Of a stretch of 64,000 nt of DNA, positions 51,340 to 61,219 are shown in pieces. The position numbers were made by a program, and so were the translations under genes. The notes under the pieces are model-generated. The model did no database searches. It had not been told where the DNA came from and worked only from the letters and a program-made list of their open reading frames with translations. Source of the DNA: Isotricha intestinalis (lineage: Eukaryota; Ciliophora; Litostomatea; Vestibuliferida; Isotrichidae); the NCBI GenBank assembly GCA_023807065.1, contig JAJJLU010003461.1, positions 1-64,000 of the forward strand, written 5' to 3'. Position 1 is the stretch's first letter. Each line of letters starts with the position of its first letter.

Positions 51340-51960
51340 ATTTAATCGTATTTTCTTTTTTATAATTTTTTCTTCAACACTATTAACTTTTTATTTTCAT
51401 TATTAAATAATAATTTAAATTTAGAAAAATTTATCATGAACCTTAACAATAGTATTAACATGTTTATCTAAAAAATTTTAAATATATTTTCATTTATTAT
51501 TGCTTTATTTGATATTCTTATTAATAATTGTTTTCCCTTTACTTTATTTTTATTATTTGTTTATTTTTTTACTATTTAATGAGGAATTACTTTATAATTT
51601 GTTTTATCATCTAATTCATTATAATTTTTAAAAAATGTATTATCTAAAATATTATCATTTAAATAGTTATTTTGCTTATTTAAATTAATTTAATTATTAT
51701 TTGTTTGTTAAAGGAGAAGACTCTTTTATTGTTTTATTTAATTTTATTTATATTATTTAAATTATTTATTGTCCTTTGAATAACTATATTTATTAATTTA
51801 TTTGATTTCATCATATAATTCTTATTCTTTTATATTGTTTGAAGATTTCCTTCATTTTTATATTATATTTTAACAATTTTGATTCAGTTTTTTTGGTTTA
51901 ATTAATTTTTTTTTTTAAATATTATTTTCTTAAAAAGAAATATAAAATAAAGTTTTTTTA
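51340..51960 (-). pseudogene. Possible decayed coding region
   Basis: Translated on the minus strand, this stretch gives coding-like peptide in shifting frames, for example DNTFFKNYNELDDKTNYKV, KGKQLLIRISNKAIINEN and DKHVNTIVKVHDKFF. It is broken by TAA codons at places where Gln (CAA) would fit. No family is recognisable. It lies just downstream of the pseudokinase gene and may be an old relic of another gene. Confidence 0.3.
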
Positions 51961-51985
51961 ATTTTTTTAATTAACTGAATTATCT

Positions 51986-54037
51986 TTATCCTTTAATATA
52001 TTCATTCCATTTATTATTTAAAAATGAATCTGTTATCTCAATTAAACAATTTTTGTTTGTTCCTTTAAAAATAGATTCAGTTATTTCATTAGTATTATCA
52101 AAATGAGTAGTATTAAAATTGGAAATATTAAGATAATTTAATTGAGTACAATTCTCGAAAATAGAATTTAGTACAACATTTTTTTTTAAAAGGAAACTTG
52201 ATAAATCTAAAGAAGGTAAAGAAGTCTGAGAAAACATATATGACATATTGATAACTTTTTGAGTTGTGAAATTTGAAACATCTAAATTTACTAAAGAATC
52301 ACAGCCATTAAACATATATGCCATTGCTTCTACATTATTAGTATTAAATTTAAATAAATCTAAATTTTTTAAAGATTTACAATTTTTAAACATTCCATTT
52401 AAATATTTTGCATTTGATATATCTAAATCAACCGGAAAAATTATTTCTTTTAAATTAATACATTCAGAAAGCATAAAGTCTAAATTTTCAGTGTTGGAAA
52501 AATTAAAACTTGATAAATTAATTGTCTTTAATGATTTACATGAATAAAATAATAAACTCATATTTGAAACAAGTTTAGTATCAAAATTTGATAAATTTAT
52601 TTTTTTTAATGAAAAACAATTACAAAACATCCATTTCATTGAAATAATTTCACTTGAATCAAATTTTGATAAATCTATTGTTTCTAAATGCTGACAATCA
52701 AGAAATAAATCATCAAGTGATGTTAATTTTTGAGAAAATTTATATTTTATATTATATGTCCCAGGAATATTGAATTTATAATTACAATTAAAACCTATAT
52801 TTTTATCATTTATATATATTTCACAACAATTTTTTATGTCTTTATTCTCATTTATTAATTTTATTAATTGATTAAAATCTTCATTTATTGTTAATGTTGC
52901 TTCAATATAATTATTATCTTTACTCTCTTTTATTGGCTTTTCATCATTTTGTTTAAAATAAATTATTTCATCAAGAAAATTTGTGTTTACTTTAACTAAA
53001 GAATATAATTTTTCCAAGTTATATAATTTAAAATTAGAATTTATATTATTTTCATAAACAGATTTATTAATATTAATGCTTTTAACATTTTCATAATAAT
53101 TAACCATATTTTTTTTACATTTCTGCAGTTTTATAATATTATCTTCAAATTCATCAATAATATTTTTTATTTCATTTAATTCAAAATCAGTATATCCAAT
53201 ATCTTTAAAATTTATTAATTCATGACTTAAATGATTCTCTCTGCAAAATTTACAAATATTTTTATTACAATTCTTACAAAATTCATTTGGAGTAATAGAA
53301 TGTTCCTTACATAAATCAAATTTATTTGGTTCAAAAAATGGGTGATTGAAATATTGATTCAAATTTTTAATTGTATTTTCAAATATACTCCAATCAAGTA
53401 ACTTTTTTAAATCATCATTTGTAATTGTATTAAGATTGTCTTTAAATATTTTCTTTTCTTCATCTGTTTTTTCATCATTTTCAAATGGTTTCTTCAGGAA
53501 TAACATTAAATAAATGATTTCTCCAAATTTATATATTTCTTTAGCTTGTTTTATCCCAATTTCTTCATTTTCATTTCTATTTTTCAAACCAGTAATTTTT
53601 ATTTCAGTATATTCATCATCAAATAAAAGTAATAAATTTGAAATATTAAAACCATTATAAAGTGTTGTTTTATTGTCTAGTAGATATTTATATTTTGAAT
53701 TCAATTTTAACATTATTTTTTTTATTTCTTTTTCTGTGAAAGGAATTCCTCTAATTTTTAATAAAGTTTCTAATTTATATTCACAATATTTATAGATAAC
53801 AAAATAGTAATCATTTGAATTTATTGTTTCAATTACATATTTTTTTATTTCATTCTCTTTTAAAAATTCTAATGAAAAATCCTTTTGATACAAATTTTTA
53901 TATTCTAATTTATTAATTTGTTGAATGATAACATTAATATTATTTTCTTTAATAATTCCTTTATAAAATTTTAAATAAGAATTCTTTAACAATAACCTTT
54001 TTTGAAGGTATATCTCCCAAATATTAACTGTAGACAT
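51986..54037 (-). CDS. Pseudokinase, B-box and DUF285 leucine-rich-repeat fusion
   Basis: 683 residues. Residues about 1-235 follow a protein-kinase C-lobe: YKYCEYKLETLL (hinge and helix D), then the catalytic-loop place LYNGFNISNLLLL where HRDLKPxN is expected, ITGLKN for DFG, KEIYKFGEIIYLMLF for the D-V-Y-S-F-G helix F, and HPFF at the end. The HRD Asp and DFG Asp are missing and no Gly-rich loop is seen, so it cannot phosphorylate. About 243-272 is a B-box: C-x2-H, C-x2-C, C-x2-C, H-x2-H. A short coiled coil, then the same cap module as the gene at 38339-39751 (CEIYINDKNIGFNC, YKFNIPGTYNIKYKFSQKL), and about eight DUF285 repeats (MF-x2-C-x-S-L-x3-(N)LS-x-F). Probably a scaffold or receptor-like regulator. 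Confidence 0.75.
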   Translation of the reverse strand: MSTVNIWEIYLQKRLLLKNSYLKFYKGIIKENNINVIIQQINKLEYKNLYQKDFSLEFLKENEIKKYVIETINSNDYYFVIYKYCEYKLETLLKIRGIPFTEKEIKKIMLKLNSKYKYLLDNKTTLYNGFNISNLLLLFDDEYTEIKITGLKNRNENEEIGIKQAKEIYKFGEIIYLMLFLKKPFENDEKTDEEKKIFKDNLNTITNDDLKKLLDWSIFENTIKNLNQYFNHPFFEPNKFDLCKEHSITPNEFCKNCNKNICKFCRENHLSHELINFKDIGYTDFELNEIKNIIDEFEDNIIKLQKCKKNMVNYYENVKSININKSVYENNINSNFKLYNLEKLYSLVKVNTNFLDEIIYFKQNDEKPIKESKDNNYIEATLTINEDFNQLIKLINENKDIKNCCEIYINDKNIGFNCNYKFNIPGTYNIKYKFSQKLTSLDDLFLDCQHLETIDLSKFDSSEIISMKWMFCNCFSLKKINLSNFDTKLVSNMSLLFYSCKSLKTINLSSFNFSNTENLDFMLSECINLKEIIFPVDLDISNAKYLNGMFKNCKSLKNLDLFKFNTNNVEAMAYMFNGCDSLVNLDVSNFTTQKVINMSYMFSQTSLPSLDLSSFLLKKNVVLNSIFENCTQLNYLNISNFNTTHFDNTNEITESIFKGTNKNCLIEITDSFLNNKWNEYIKG

Positions 54038-54495
54038 TAAACTATTTTTATAATAAATTATTAATTCTTTATGATATTCATAATAAAAAAAAATAAATTT
54101 TAAATCTTTTTAAATTTCAATTGTTATTCAAATTATCATTATCACAAATCCAAATTTTCTTTAAAGATTTTTTTTATTTAATATTTTATTATTATTTGCG
54201 AATTCTCTTTTTAGTTTCTTATTGGAATTTTCTTCTTTTTTCTTTAAATATAATCTAATCTACTTATTATTCTTAAAAAATTATTATAATTGATATTTTT
54301 GATTTAAACAATCATAATCTTTTTCAATTATATTTATTTCAAATATATAATCTTTTAATTGATTGATGAAGATACAAAATGATTTTCTTTTTTTATATTA
54401 CTTTATATTTTTGTTTAATTTTCATCAATTAATGAATACTTCAAATATATCTTAAAAATAAATAAAAAAAATTAAAAAAAATAGCAATAAAAAAA
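54038..54495. other. Divergent intergenic region
   Basis: About 460 A/T-rich bases between the start of the pseudokinase gene and MOB1; both promoters should lie here. No gene recognised. Confidence 0.5.
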
Positions 54496-55143
54496 ATGAC
54501 AGAGCAAGAACCAGTAGGACAACATAGTAAAAAGATAACAAAAACATCACGTGGATATGGTTTAAAGCAGATAGCACAGATGACCTTAGGAAGTGGAAAC
54601 ATAGATTTAGCAGTAGAATTACCAAAAGGAGAAGATTTAAATGAATGGTTAGCAGTAAACACAATAGAATTTTACAACGATATAAATTTACTATATGGAA
54701 TGTTAGAAGAATTTTGTACAAAAAAGAGTTGTCCAGTAATGTCAGCAGGTCCTAAATATGAATATTTATGGGCCGATGAAAATAAAAAATCACCTTTAAA
54801 AGTAAGTGCTTCTGAATATATTGAATTTTTAATGACATGGGTTGAAAATCAATTAAATAATGAAACTATTTTCCCTTCTGCTATTGGAGTGCCTTTTCCT
54901 AAACATTTTGTTTCTGTTGTTAAAGTCATATTCAAAAGATTATTTAGAGTCTATGCTCATATTTATTATACACATTTCCCACAAATAGTCATGTTAGGTT
55001 GCCAGTATCATTTAAATACTTGTTTTAAACATTTTATTTTCTTCATTGAAAAATTCAATTTAGTTAATTCTAAGGAATTAGCACCATTAGCTGAATTAAT
55101 TAATAAATTTAAAGAAAGAAGAAATGAAGAAACAAAAAAGTAA
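54496..55143 (+). CDS. MOB1-family kinase activator
   Basis: 215 residues, the normal MOB1 length. Zinc ligands are intact: C74 and C79 (EEFCTKKSCPVM) and H155 and H160 (YAHIYYTHF). Other family blocks are present: ELPKGEDLNEWLAVNTIEFYND near the N-terminus, SAGPKYEYLWAD (83-94), and HLNTCFKHFIFFIEKFNLV. MOB1 binds and activates NDR/LATS kinases, controlling mitotic exit and cell shape. It is strongly conserved, with codon use less A/T-extreme than its neighbours. Confidence 0.95.
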   Translation: MTEQEPVGQHSKKITKTSRGYGLKQIAQMTLGSGNIDLAVELPKGEDLNEWLAVNTIEFYNDINLLYGMLEEFCTKKSCPVMSAGPKYEYLWADENKKSPLKVSASEYIEFLMTWVENQLNNETIFPSAIGVPFPKHFVSVVKVIFKRLFRVYAHIYYTHFPQIVMLGCQYHLNTCFKHFIFFIEKFNLVNSKELAPLAELINKFKERRNEETKK

Positions 55144-55357
55144 TTTATTTGGTTAAAAAAATTTTAAATATGATATTTTTTCGTTTTTTTTTTTTATTGT
55201 ATTTTATTTATTTTTTTTTGATTTTTTATTTTTACATTTTTATATTTTTTTCTTTTTTAACAACTTAAATAATTTTTAAATATAAATAATAAATTGTTTT
55301 ATGTATTTAAAAATAAAAAAACAGAAAAACAATAATTACCTTTATTTAACTTGTGTT

Positions 55358-55900
55358 TTATTTATTAAAATGGAAATTATAAAGATTTCTCAATTGAGTG
55401 TCTTCATTTTTTTTCAATTCATACATTTGCATTAATTCATCATATTCTTGTTTAGCTTGTAATAATTCATTATTTAATCTTTCTTTATCAGCAGTTAATT
55501 GATTATAAGTTTCTTGTAAAGAATTTAAATTAGATTCTACTAATTTTTTCTTTTCTTTAATTGATTCTAAATTATATTTAGCAGCTAAATTTTCTTGAAT
55601 TGCTCTATTTAATTCTTTTTGTAAATTTTTTTTCATATCTCTTAACATTGTTAATTCATTATGATCTTTCCTATTTTTCATTATTTCTTCTTCAGCCATT
55701 TGTTTTATTTTTAAATTTTCTTCTTTCATTTCTTGTTCTTTTAATTTTGAATTTTGTAAATTTTGAGTTATTTCTTTAAATTCTTTCTTTAAATTAGATT
55801 CTTTTTCTTGAAGTGATTGAATTTGTTTATTTAATTTATCAAGTTGATATTTCTCTCTATTTAAACTTTTCGCAGTTTTAATAACCATTCTTTCATTCAT
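55358..55900 (-). CDS. Short coiled-coil protein
   Basis: 180 residues forming one continuous charged coiled coil from about residue 5 to 170 (heptads such as LDKLNKQIQSLQEKESNLKK, and AKYNLESIKEKKKLVESNL). No other domain, no Cys/His cluster, no membrane segment. Gln-rich compared with its neighbours. Probably structural; the family is not recognisable. Confidence 0.55.
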   Translation of the reverse strand: MNERMVIKTAKSLNREKYQLDKLNKQIQSLQEKESNLKKEFKEITQNLQNSKLKEQEMKEENLKIKQMAEEEIMKNRKDHNELTMLRDMKKNLQKELNRAIQENLAAKYNLESIKEKKKLVESNLNSLQETYNQLTADKERLNNELLQAKQEYDELMQMYELKKNEDTQLRNLYNFHFNK

Positions 55901-56192
55901 TTTCTTAATTAAATATAATTAAAGTAAAAACAATAAAAAATATTTAAAAAAAATATATAATAAAATAAATCAAATGATAAATTAAACTGTATTTTAAAAT
56001 ATATAAATGCATTTTTTTTAATTGTTATTTTTTAATTATTTTTATATTTAAAAATAAATTAAATAATTTATTAATCTAATAAAGATAATTAAAAAAAAGA
56101 AGATTAAATACTATGAATAATTATTTTATTTAATTTTTTTTAAACATGAAAGATTTTCAAAAAAAGTAGATAATAATTATTTTATTTTTTAC

Positions 56193-58193
56193 TCATTCTA
56201 GACTTTCTATAACAATTAATTTAGTATTATTACTTTCTTCATTTTCTTCTTTTAGATTTTTTTTATATTTTAATAATTTTTTGAGATGTAAAACTTTTGA
56301 ATTTATATTTACTTGACTATTACTTTTTTGTAATTTTTTAATTTTAATTGTTTTTTCATTTTTTTGGGAATTATAATCTTTATTTATTATATTTTTAAAA
56401 AAATCAAGATATTCTTTATAAGCATTATCTTTATTATCTTTTTTAACTTTTTGTCCAACAACTTCATAATTAAATTCAAAAGTATTTTCTTGTGAATTTT
56501 TTAAGTTTTGTTTTAACTTTTCTACAATTTCCTTTTCTAAAATACTTTCTTTTGTTTTTTTTTTTTCTAAAATTTTTTCTTCTAATTGTTTTTCATATAA
56601 TTTTCTTTCAGCTTCATGAATTTCTATTTTTTCATTGAAATCAATTAATTTTTTTTCTAAATTTTTTTTATTAAAAAAACTTCTATTTAATATTTGATTA
56701 AATAATTCAATTCTTTTATTTACAATACCATCTCTTTTAGAATATGAATCAATATATAATTGAGGTTTTCTTTGAAGACTTTGAATTTCATTTATATAAT
56801 TTTGTGTTTTGATTAAATGATTTTTTTCTTTGTTTTTTTCTAATTTTATTTTTTTATCTTCAATTTCCCATTTTTTCTTTTTTTCTTCATAAACTTTATT
56901 AAATTCTTCAAAAAGATTATTTTGTTCTTTTTCATTTGAGAAATTTAAAATATTATTTTCTTCATTTTCTTCTTTTTTATTATTAATATTTGGTTTTAAA
57001 TGAGATTGATTTAAATAAGGTAAATAAAAATGATTAAATAATAATTCCATATTATCCCATTTTTTATCAAAATTTTCTCCTATATGTTTGACATTTTCTG
57101 CTTCATTTTTAACAATATTTTTAGTATTTTTATAATAACTAATTGAAGAATTTAAATTTTTATTAATTAATTGATTATTATTATCTAAATTTAAATTTGT
57201 TATTATTGAAGAAGAAGTTTCATTTAATTTTTTATCTGAATTTAAATTTGATTTTAATATTTTATTTGAATTAAATATTTTACTTCTTTTTGAATTGTTA
57301 TTTTTAATATTATTTATTGTTCTATTTATATTATTAATTGTAATTTTATATAATTTAGATGCTTCTTTTCCTCTTTTTGTTAATTTTAATAATTTTTTTA
57401 AATCAATTTTAGACTCTTCTTTTTTTTGTTTTTCTGAATTATATAAATTATTATTTTTTAAATCTTTATATGATAATAAATTCATATTTTCTTTTGAAAA
57501 AGAAAAATATTCTTTTGGAAAATCTTTATTATTTGTATTAATATTTCCTATATATTTTTTATATTTATCCATATTATCATTAAATTGTTTTGCTTCTTCA
57601 TCCATTATATTATTTAATATATCTTTTTGAGACAATTTTAAATTTTCACTTAAATTATTTTTATTAATTTCTTCACCAACAGATTTAATTATTGGTCTAT
57701 AAATTTTTGATTGTACTGTAGCATTTAATTCTTTATTTTGTTTATCTTCTCTTTTTCTTTGAATTATATTTTGTAATTTATCTCTATATTTTTTATCTTT
57801 TTTACCAAATTCTTTAATTTTAGATATAATTTGTTTTCTTATTTTTATGATTTCTTTTATATTTTTTTTATTTATTTTTTTCTTCAATTTTTGAATTTCT
57901 TCATCAACTTCATTACTTTGAAAATAATTATCATTTAATATATTATTTGATAATTGATAATATTTTGGCTTTTGCTTTATTAATAAAGATTCTAAACTAT
58001 TTCCAATTTTAACACTTTTATATCTTAATTGGCTTAATTTTATAAAATTATTAAAATTTTTTCTTGAATTTTCATTGAATTCAGAAAAAATAGAGTCTAT
58101 CTTAATTCTATCTTTAAATCTATCAGTATAAGAAGAAAATTTATCAAATAAATTTAAAATTAACTCATTAGGACTTGGTTCTTTAATATTCAT
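56193..58193 (-). CDS. Long coiled-coil protein of unknown function
   Basis: 666 residues, Lys/Asn/Glu-rich. Coiled-coil segments lie at about 100-165 and 440-640, joined by a disordered Asn/Ser-rich middle. Notable conserved-looking pieces are SPNELILNLFDKFSSYTDR at the N-terminus, FNHFYLPYLNQSHLKPN-like aromatic text near 395, and PQLYIDSYSKRDGIVNKR near 490. There is no known motif. The layout (short helical head, disordered centre, long coiled tail) is common for cilium and cytoskeletal proteins of protists. Its start is close to the divergent ankyrin-DHHC gene (118 bases). Confidence 0.45.
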   Translation of the reverse strand: MNIKEPSPNELILNLFDKFSSYTDRFKDRIKIDSIFSEFNENSRKNFNNFIKLSQLRYKSVKIGNSLESLLIKQKPKYYQLSNNILNDNYFQSNEVDEEIQKLKKKINKKNIKEIIKIRKQIISKIKEFGKKDKKYRDKLQNIIQRKREDKQNKELNATVQSKIYRPIIKSVGEEINKNNLSENLKLSQKDILNNIMDEEAKQFNDNMDKYKKYIGNINTNNKDFPKEYFSFSKENMNLLSYKDLKNNNLYNSEKQKKEESKIDLKKLLKLTKRGKEASKLYKITINNINRTINNIKNNNSKRSKIFNSNKILKSNLNSDKKLNETSSSIITNLNLDNNNQLINKNLNSSISYYKNTKNIVKNEAENVKHIGENFDKKWDNMELLFNHFYLPYLNQSHLKPNINNKKEENEENNILNFSNEKEQNNLFEEFNKVYEEKKKKWEIEDKKIKLEKNKEKNHLIKTQNYINEIQSLQRKPQLYIDSYSKRDGIVNKRIELFNQILNRSFFNKKNLEKKLIDFNEKIEIHEAERKLYEKQLEEKILEKKKTKESILEKEIVEKLKQNLKNSQENTFEFNYEVVGQKVKKDNKDNAYKEYLDFFKNIINKDYNSQKNEKTIKIKKLQKSNSQVNINSKVLHLKKLLKYKKNLKEENEESNNTKLIVIESLE

Positions 58194-58311
58194 TATAATT
58201 AATTATTACTATTTAAAAATTAATACATTTAAAAATGAATTAATTATAAACAAAAATAAAGTTTATTAAAAATAAAAACAATAAGAAAATTTAAAAAAAA
58301 TTTATTAAAAA

Positions 58312-59787
58312 ATGAATGAAGATTCCTCAAACACAGAAAACGAAATAAACACATCAAAAAATGAAATAATAATAATGAAATATATAGAAAATAACAAAAC
58401 TGAAGATTTAGTAAATTTAATAAAAACCAAATTAACAAAATATGAAATAGCAGAAATGCGTTTTGGACAAAATTCAGAGACAATATTACATAGATTAATA
58501 ATAATGGATATTCAAACATTATTTTCAAATGCATTTGCATCATTAAAGGAAAAATTTTTAAAAGAAGAATTTATTCAATTTATAAATTTACAAGATATCC
58601 AAGGTAATACTGCATTATTATATGCAGTATTTAAGGGAAATTACGACATAGTAAAAACATTAATAGAAAATGGTTCAGATTATAAAATGAGAAATTTTAT
58701 GGGTTTAAGTGTAATGCATATGTGTGCTCAAGGGGATAAACCTTCATTATTAATTTATTTTAAAGATAAATATAATTTAGATATTTATGATAGAGATTTT
58801 AATGGGAATACTCCTTTACATTGGGCTGTTAATTCTGCTTCGGAAAATTCTATTAATTTCCTCATTTCTTGGATGAAAAATATTAATTTTGTTGATAAAA
58901 AAGGGCAAACTCCTTTACATATTGCTATTCATACTTTAAGACCTAAATTAATTAAGAAATTATTATATAAAGGTGCTGATTTATATATTAAAAATAAAAA
59001 TGGAGAAAGTGTTTATGATATTATTTCTGAAAATAATGATAATAAAGAATTTGAAAATGTTTTTAGAGTTGTAACTGAAAGTAAACCAATGAAATATTGT
59101 ATTTATAGTGAAAATAAAGAAAATGAATCAAAATGTTGTAATATAAAAAATAGGAAATTAAATTTATTTAATTCAATAATGTTTCTATCATTACATATAT
59201 TAAGTGAAATATTAATATATTTTATTCTTCTTCCTTTTGAAGAAACATTACTAAATAAAATATTATTTTTCTCAATAATAATATTATTATTTCTTTCATT
59301 TATTTTAGTTCAAAAAAGTGATCCAGGAATAATAAAATGTACAATAGATTTATCATGGTTAGAAATGGTAGAAAATAAATATTATATTAATAATTATTGT
59401 CCTTACTGTAAATGTCAAAAAACAATAAAAGTAAAGCATTGTCATATATGTAAAAAATGTATTGATGGATTTGATCATCATTGTAATTGGATTGATAATT
59501 GTATAGGAGAAAAAAATATAGGAAGATTTATATTTTTTATTCTAATAGTTATTACTAATTTAATTTTTAGTTATTATATTGCTTTTAAAGCTTTTTTATC
59601 TAAAGAAAAAATTAAATCTAATGATGATAATACTACTTTCTTTGTTTTCTCTTGGATCTATATTTTAAATACTAAAGATATGATTGCTATTTTTATTATG
59701 AGTATTGCTATTTTTTTCTTTTTTCCTGTTTGCTTTGTTTTATGGGTTCAAATTAAAAATCGAGTTTTTAAAACCAGAAAAAATTAA
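58312..59787 (+). CDS. Ankyrin-repeat DHHC protein S-acyltransferase
   Basis: 491 residues. About 95-235 holds ankyrin repeats (QDIQGNTALLYAVFKGNYDI, DRDFNGNTPLHWAV, KKGQTPLHIAIHT). About 285-335 contains two membrane helices. The Cys-rich DHHC domain follows: CPYCKCQKTIKVKHCHICKKC, then DHHC at 388-391 and CNWIDNCIG after it, with the catalytic Cys391 present. Two more helices (about 408-428 and 455-480) complete the four-pass topology. Ankyrin plus DHHC is the Akr1/ZDHHC17 layout: palmitoylation of Cys on membrane proteins at the Golgi or endosomes. There are fewer ankyrin repeats than in ZDHHC17 and only four membrane helices where that enzyme has six. Confidence 0.9.
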   Translation: MNEDSSNTENEINTSKNEIIIMKYIENNKTEDLVNLIKTKLTKYEIAEMRFGQNSETILHRLIIMDIQTLFSNAFASLKEKFLKEEFIQFINLQDIQGNTALLYAVFKGNYDIVKTLIENGSDYKMRNFMGLSVMHMCAQGDKPSLLIYFKDKYNLDIYDRDFNGNTPLHWAVNSASENSINFLISWMKNINFVDKKGQTPLHIAIHTLRPKLIKKLLYKGADLYIKNKNGESVYDIISENNDNKEFENVFRVVTESKPMKYCIYSENKENESKCCNIKNRKLNLFNSIMFLSLHILSEILIYFILLPFEETLLNKILFFSIIILLFLSFILVQKSDPGIIKCTIDLSWLEMVENKYYINNYCPYCKCQKTIKVKHCHICKKCIDGFDHHCNWIDNCIGEKNIGRFIFFILIVITNLIFSYYIAFKAFLSKEKIKSNDDNTTFFVFSWIYILNTKDMIAIFIMSIAIFFFFPVCFVLWVQIKNRVFKTRKN

Positions 59788-59850
59788 TTTTTTAAAATAT
59801 TTAATACTTTTAATCTTTTTCATTTAAAATTTATTTTAATTTTTTTTGAA

Positions 59851-60930
59851 ATGTTACAAATAAGTGATGTAATAATATGTCATAAATGCAATGGATTTTT
59901 AGAAAAGGCGTTAGAATGCTGTAAATGTCATGAACTATATTGTACAAAATGTATAGGTCAATGTATTGAATGTGATTATGATCAATTTAGAGTAAATAAT
60001 GCAGTGGAAAAATTAATTTCTAAAATCAATATTTGTCTTAATTGTGGAAAGAAATTTTCTCATCAAGAAGATTTAATAAAACATAAAAAAGAGCATAAAA
60101 CTCAATGTCAATGTATAATATGTGATCAACAATTTAATAATTCATATGAATTTATCAAACATATTAATTCAATTCATCTTCATGCAATTGAAAATATATT
60201 TAATAAATTAAGTTTTTTCAATATAACAAATGAAAATTTATTATTTGACCTTTTAAATCAACCTGAAATTGATTTTGAAAATGATAATCAATCCAAAAAT
60301 CAAAATAATATTAATAATTATAATTTGGAAGATAAAAGTGTTTCAATATTAAACAATATAAAATTAATTGAAAAAAAAGATCCAATACAATTAAATAATA
60401 ATAATAATGATAATTCTTCAATTTCATATTCATTAATAATAGATGGAGGAAATCATAATATAAAACAATTTAATGAAGAAAATAATTTAATAGATGTTAA
60501 TAATAATATAGAAAAAACTTCAAAAATCATTAAGGATAGTTTAATTTATGAAGATTCAAATAATTTAAAAGAAAGTGCTATTCAAATATATGATTTAATT
60601 CATTGTGGAAAAAAAGTGTTAAAGTGTAATTGTTGTGATGATAAAATATGTAGAAAAGGAAATTGCTTTTGTATTAATTGTATGAAAAAGAATATTCAAA
60701 ATTTAACTAAAGAACAATCAGGAATTGTAACAATAGATAAAACAAAATTATTTAATAAAGAAGGGAGAATTGCAACATTAAATAAAGGAAAATATTATTG
60801 TAATATAACTTTTATATGTGGAGAATATTCATCTTATCAAAATTTTGTTAAATTTCAATGTAAATTCCCAAGGAATTGTAAAGCTTGTGAAGATCTAAAT
60901 AAAAATTTATTCATATATAATGAATTTTAA
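59851..60930 (+). CDS. RING-like and C2H2 zinc-finger protein
   Basis: 359 residues. A TRAF/RING-like finger occupies about 10-41 (C10-x2-C13 ... C23/C26 ... C31-x2-C34 ... C38-x2-C41). Two C2H2 fingers follow at about 62-82 (CLNCGKK with H-x3-H) and 88-109 (CIICDQQF with H-x4-H). The middle is Asn-rich and disordered. A C-terminal Cys-rich block (about 250-275, CNCCDDKICRKGNCFCINC) and a CGEY ... CKFP-x-NCKAC segment end the protein. It may act as an E3 ligase or TRAF-type adaptor. It is 63 bases downstream of the DHHC gene on the same strand. Confidence 0.65.
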   Translation: MLQISDVIICHKCNGFLEKALECCKCHELYCTKCIGQCIECDYDQFRVNNAVEKLISKINICLNCGKKFSHQEDLIKHKKEHKTQCQCIICDQQFNNSYEFIKHINSIHLHAIENIFNKLSFFNITNENLLFDLLNQPEIDFENDNQSKNQNNINNYNLEDKSVSILNNIKLIEKKDPIQLNNNNNDNSSISYSLIIDGGNHNIKQFNEENNLIDVNNNIEKTSKIIKDSLIYEDSNNLKESAIQIYDLIHCGKKVLKCNCCDDKICRKGNCFCINCMKKNIQNLTKEQSGIVTIDKTKLFNKEGRIATLNKGKYYCNITFICGEYSSYQNFVKFQCKFPRNCKACEDLNKNLFIYNEF

Positions 60931-61219
60931 ATATTTTCATGTTTTGTTTTATTTATAATATTTTTATTTTATATATAAAAAGATTGATTTGGTAATTTTA
61001 ATTTTGAAAATATATTTGATATTTATGTAAATAGTAAGAAATAAATTATTAAAATTTACCAAATAGAAATAGTAATTTAAACATAATCTAAATAATTTAA
61101 TAAATAATAAGAAATTCAATTTATTAATTTTAAAGCATTATAATATTACACTACTTTTGAAATAAAAAAAATAAATTATATAATTAATTGGCAAAAATAA
61201 ATGAAAAAAAAAAATTAAA

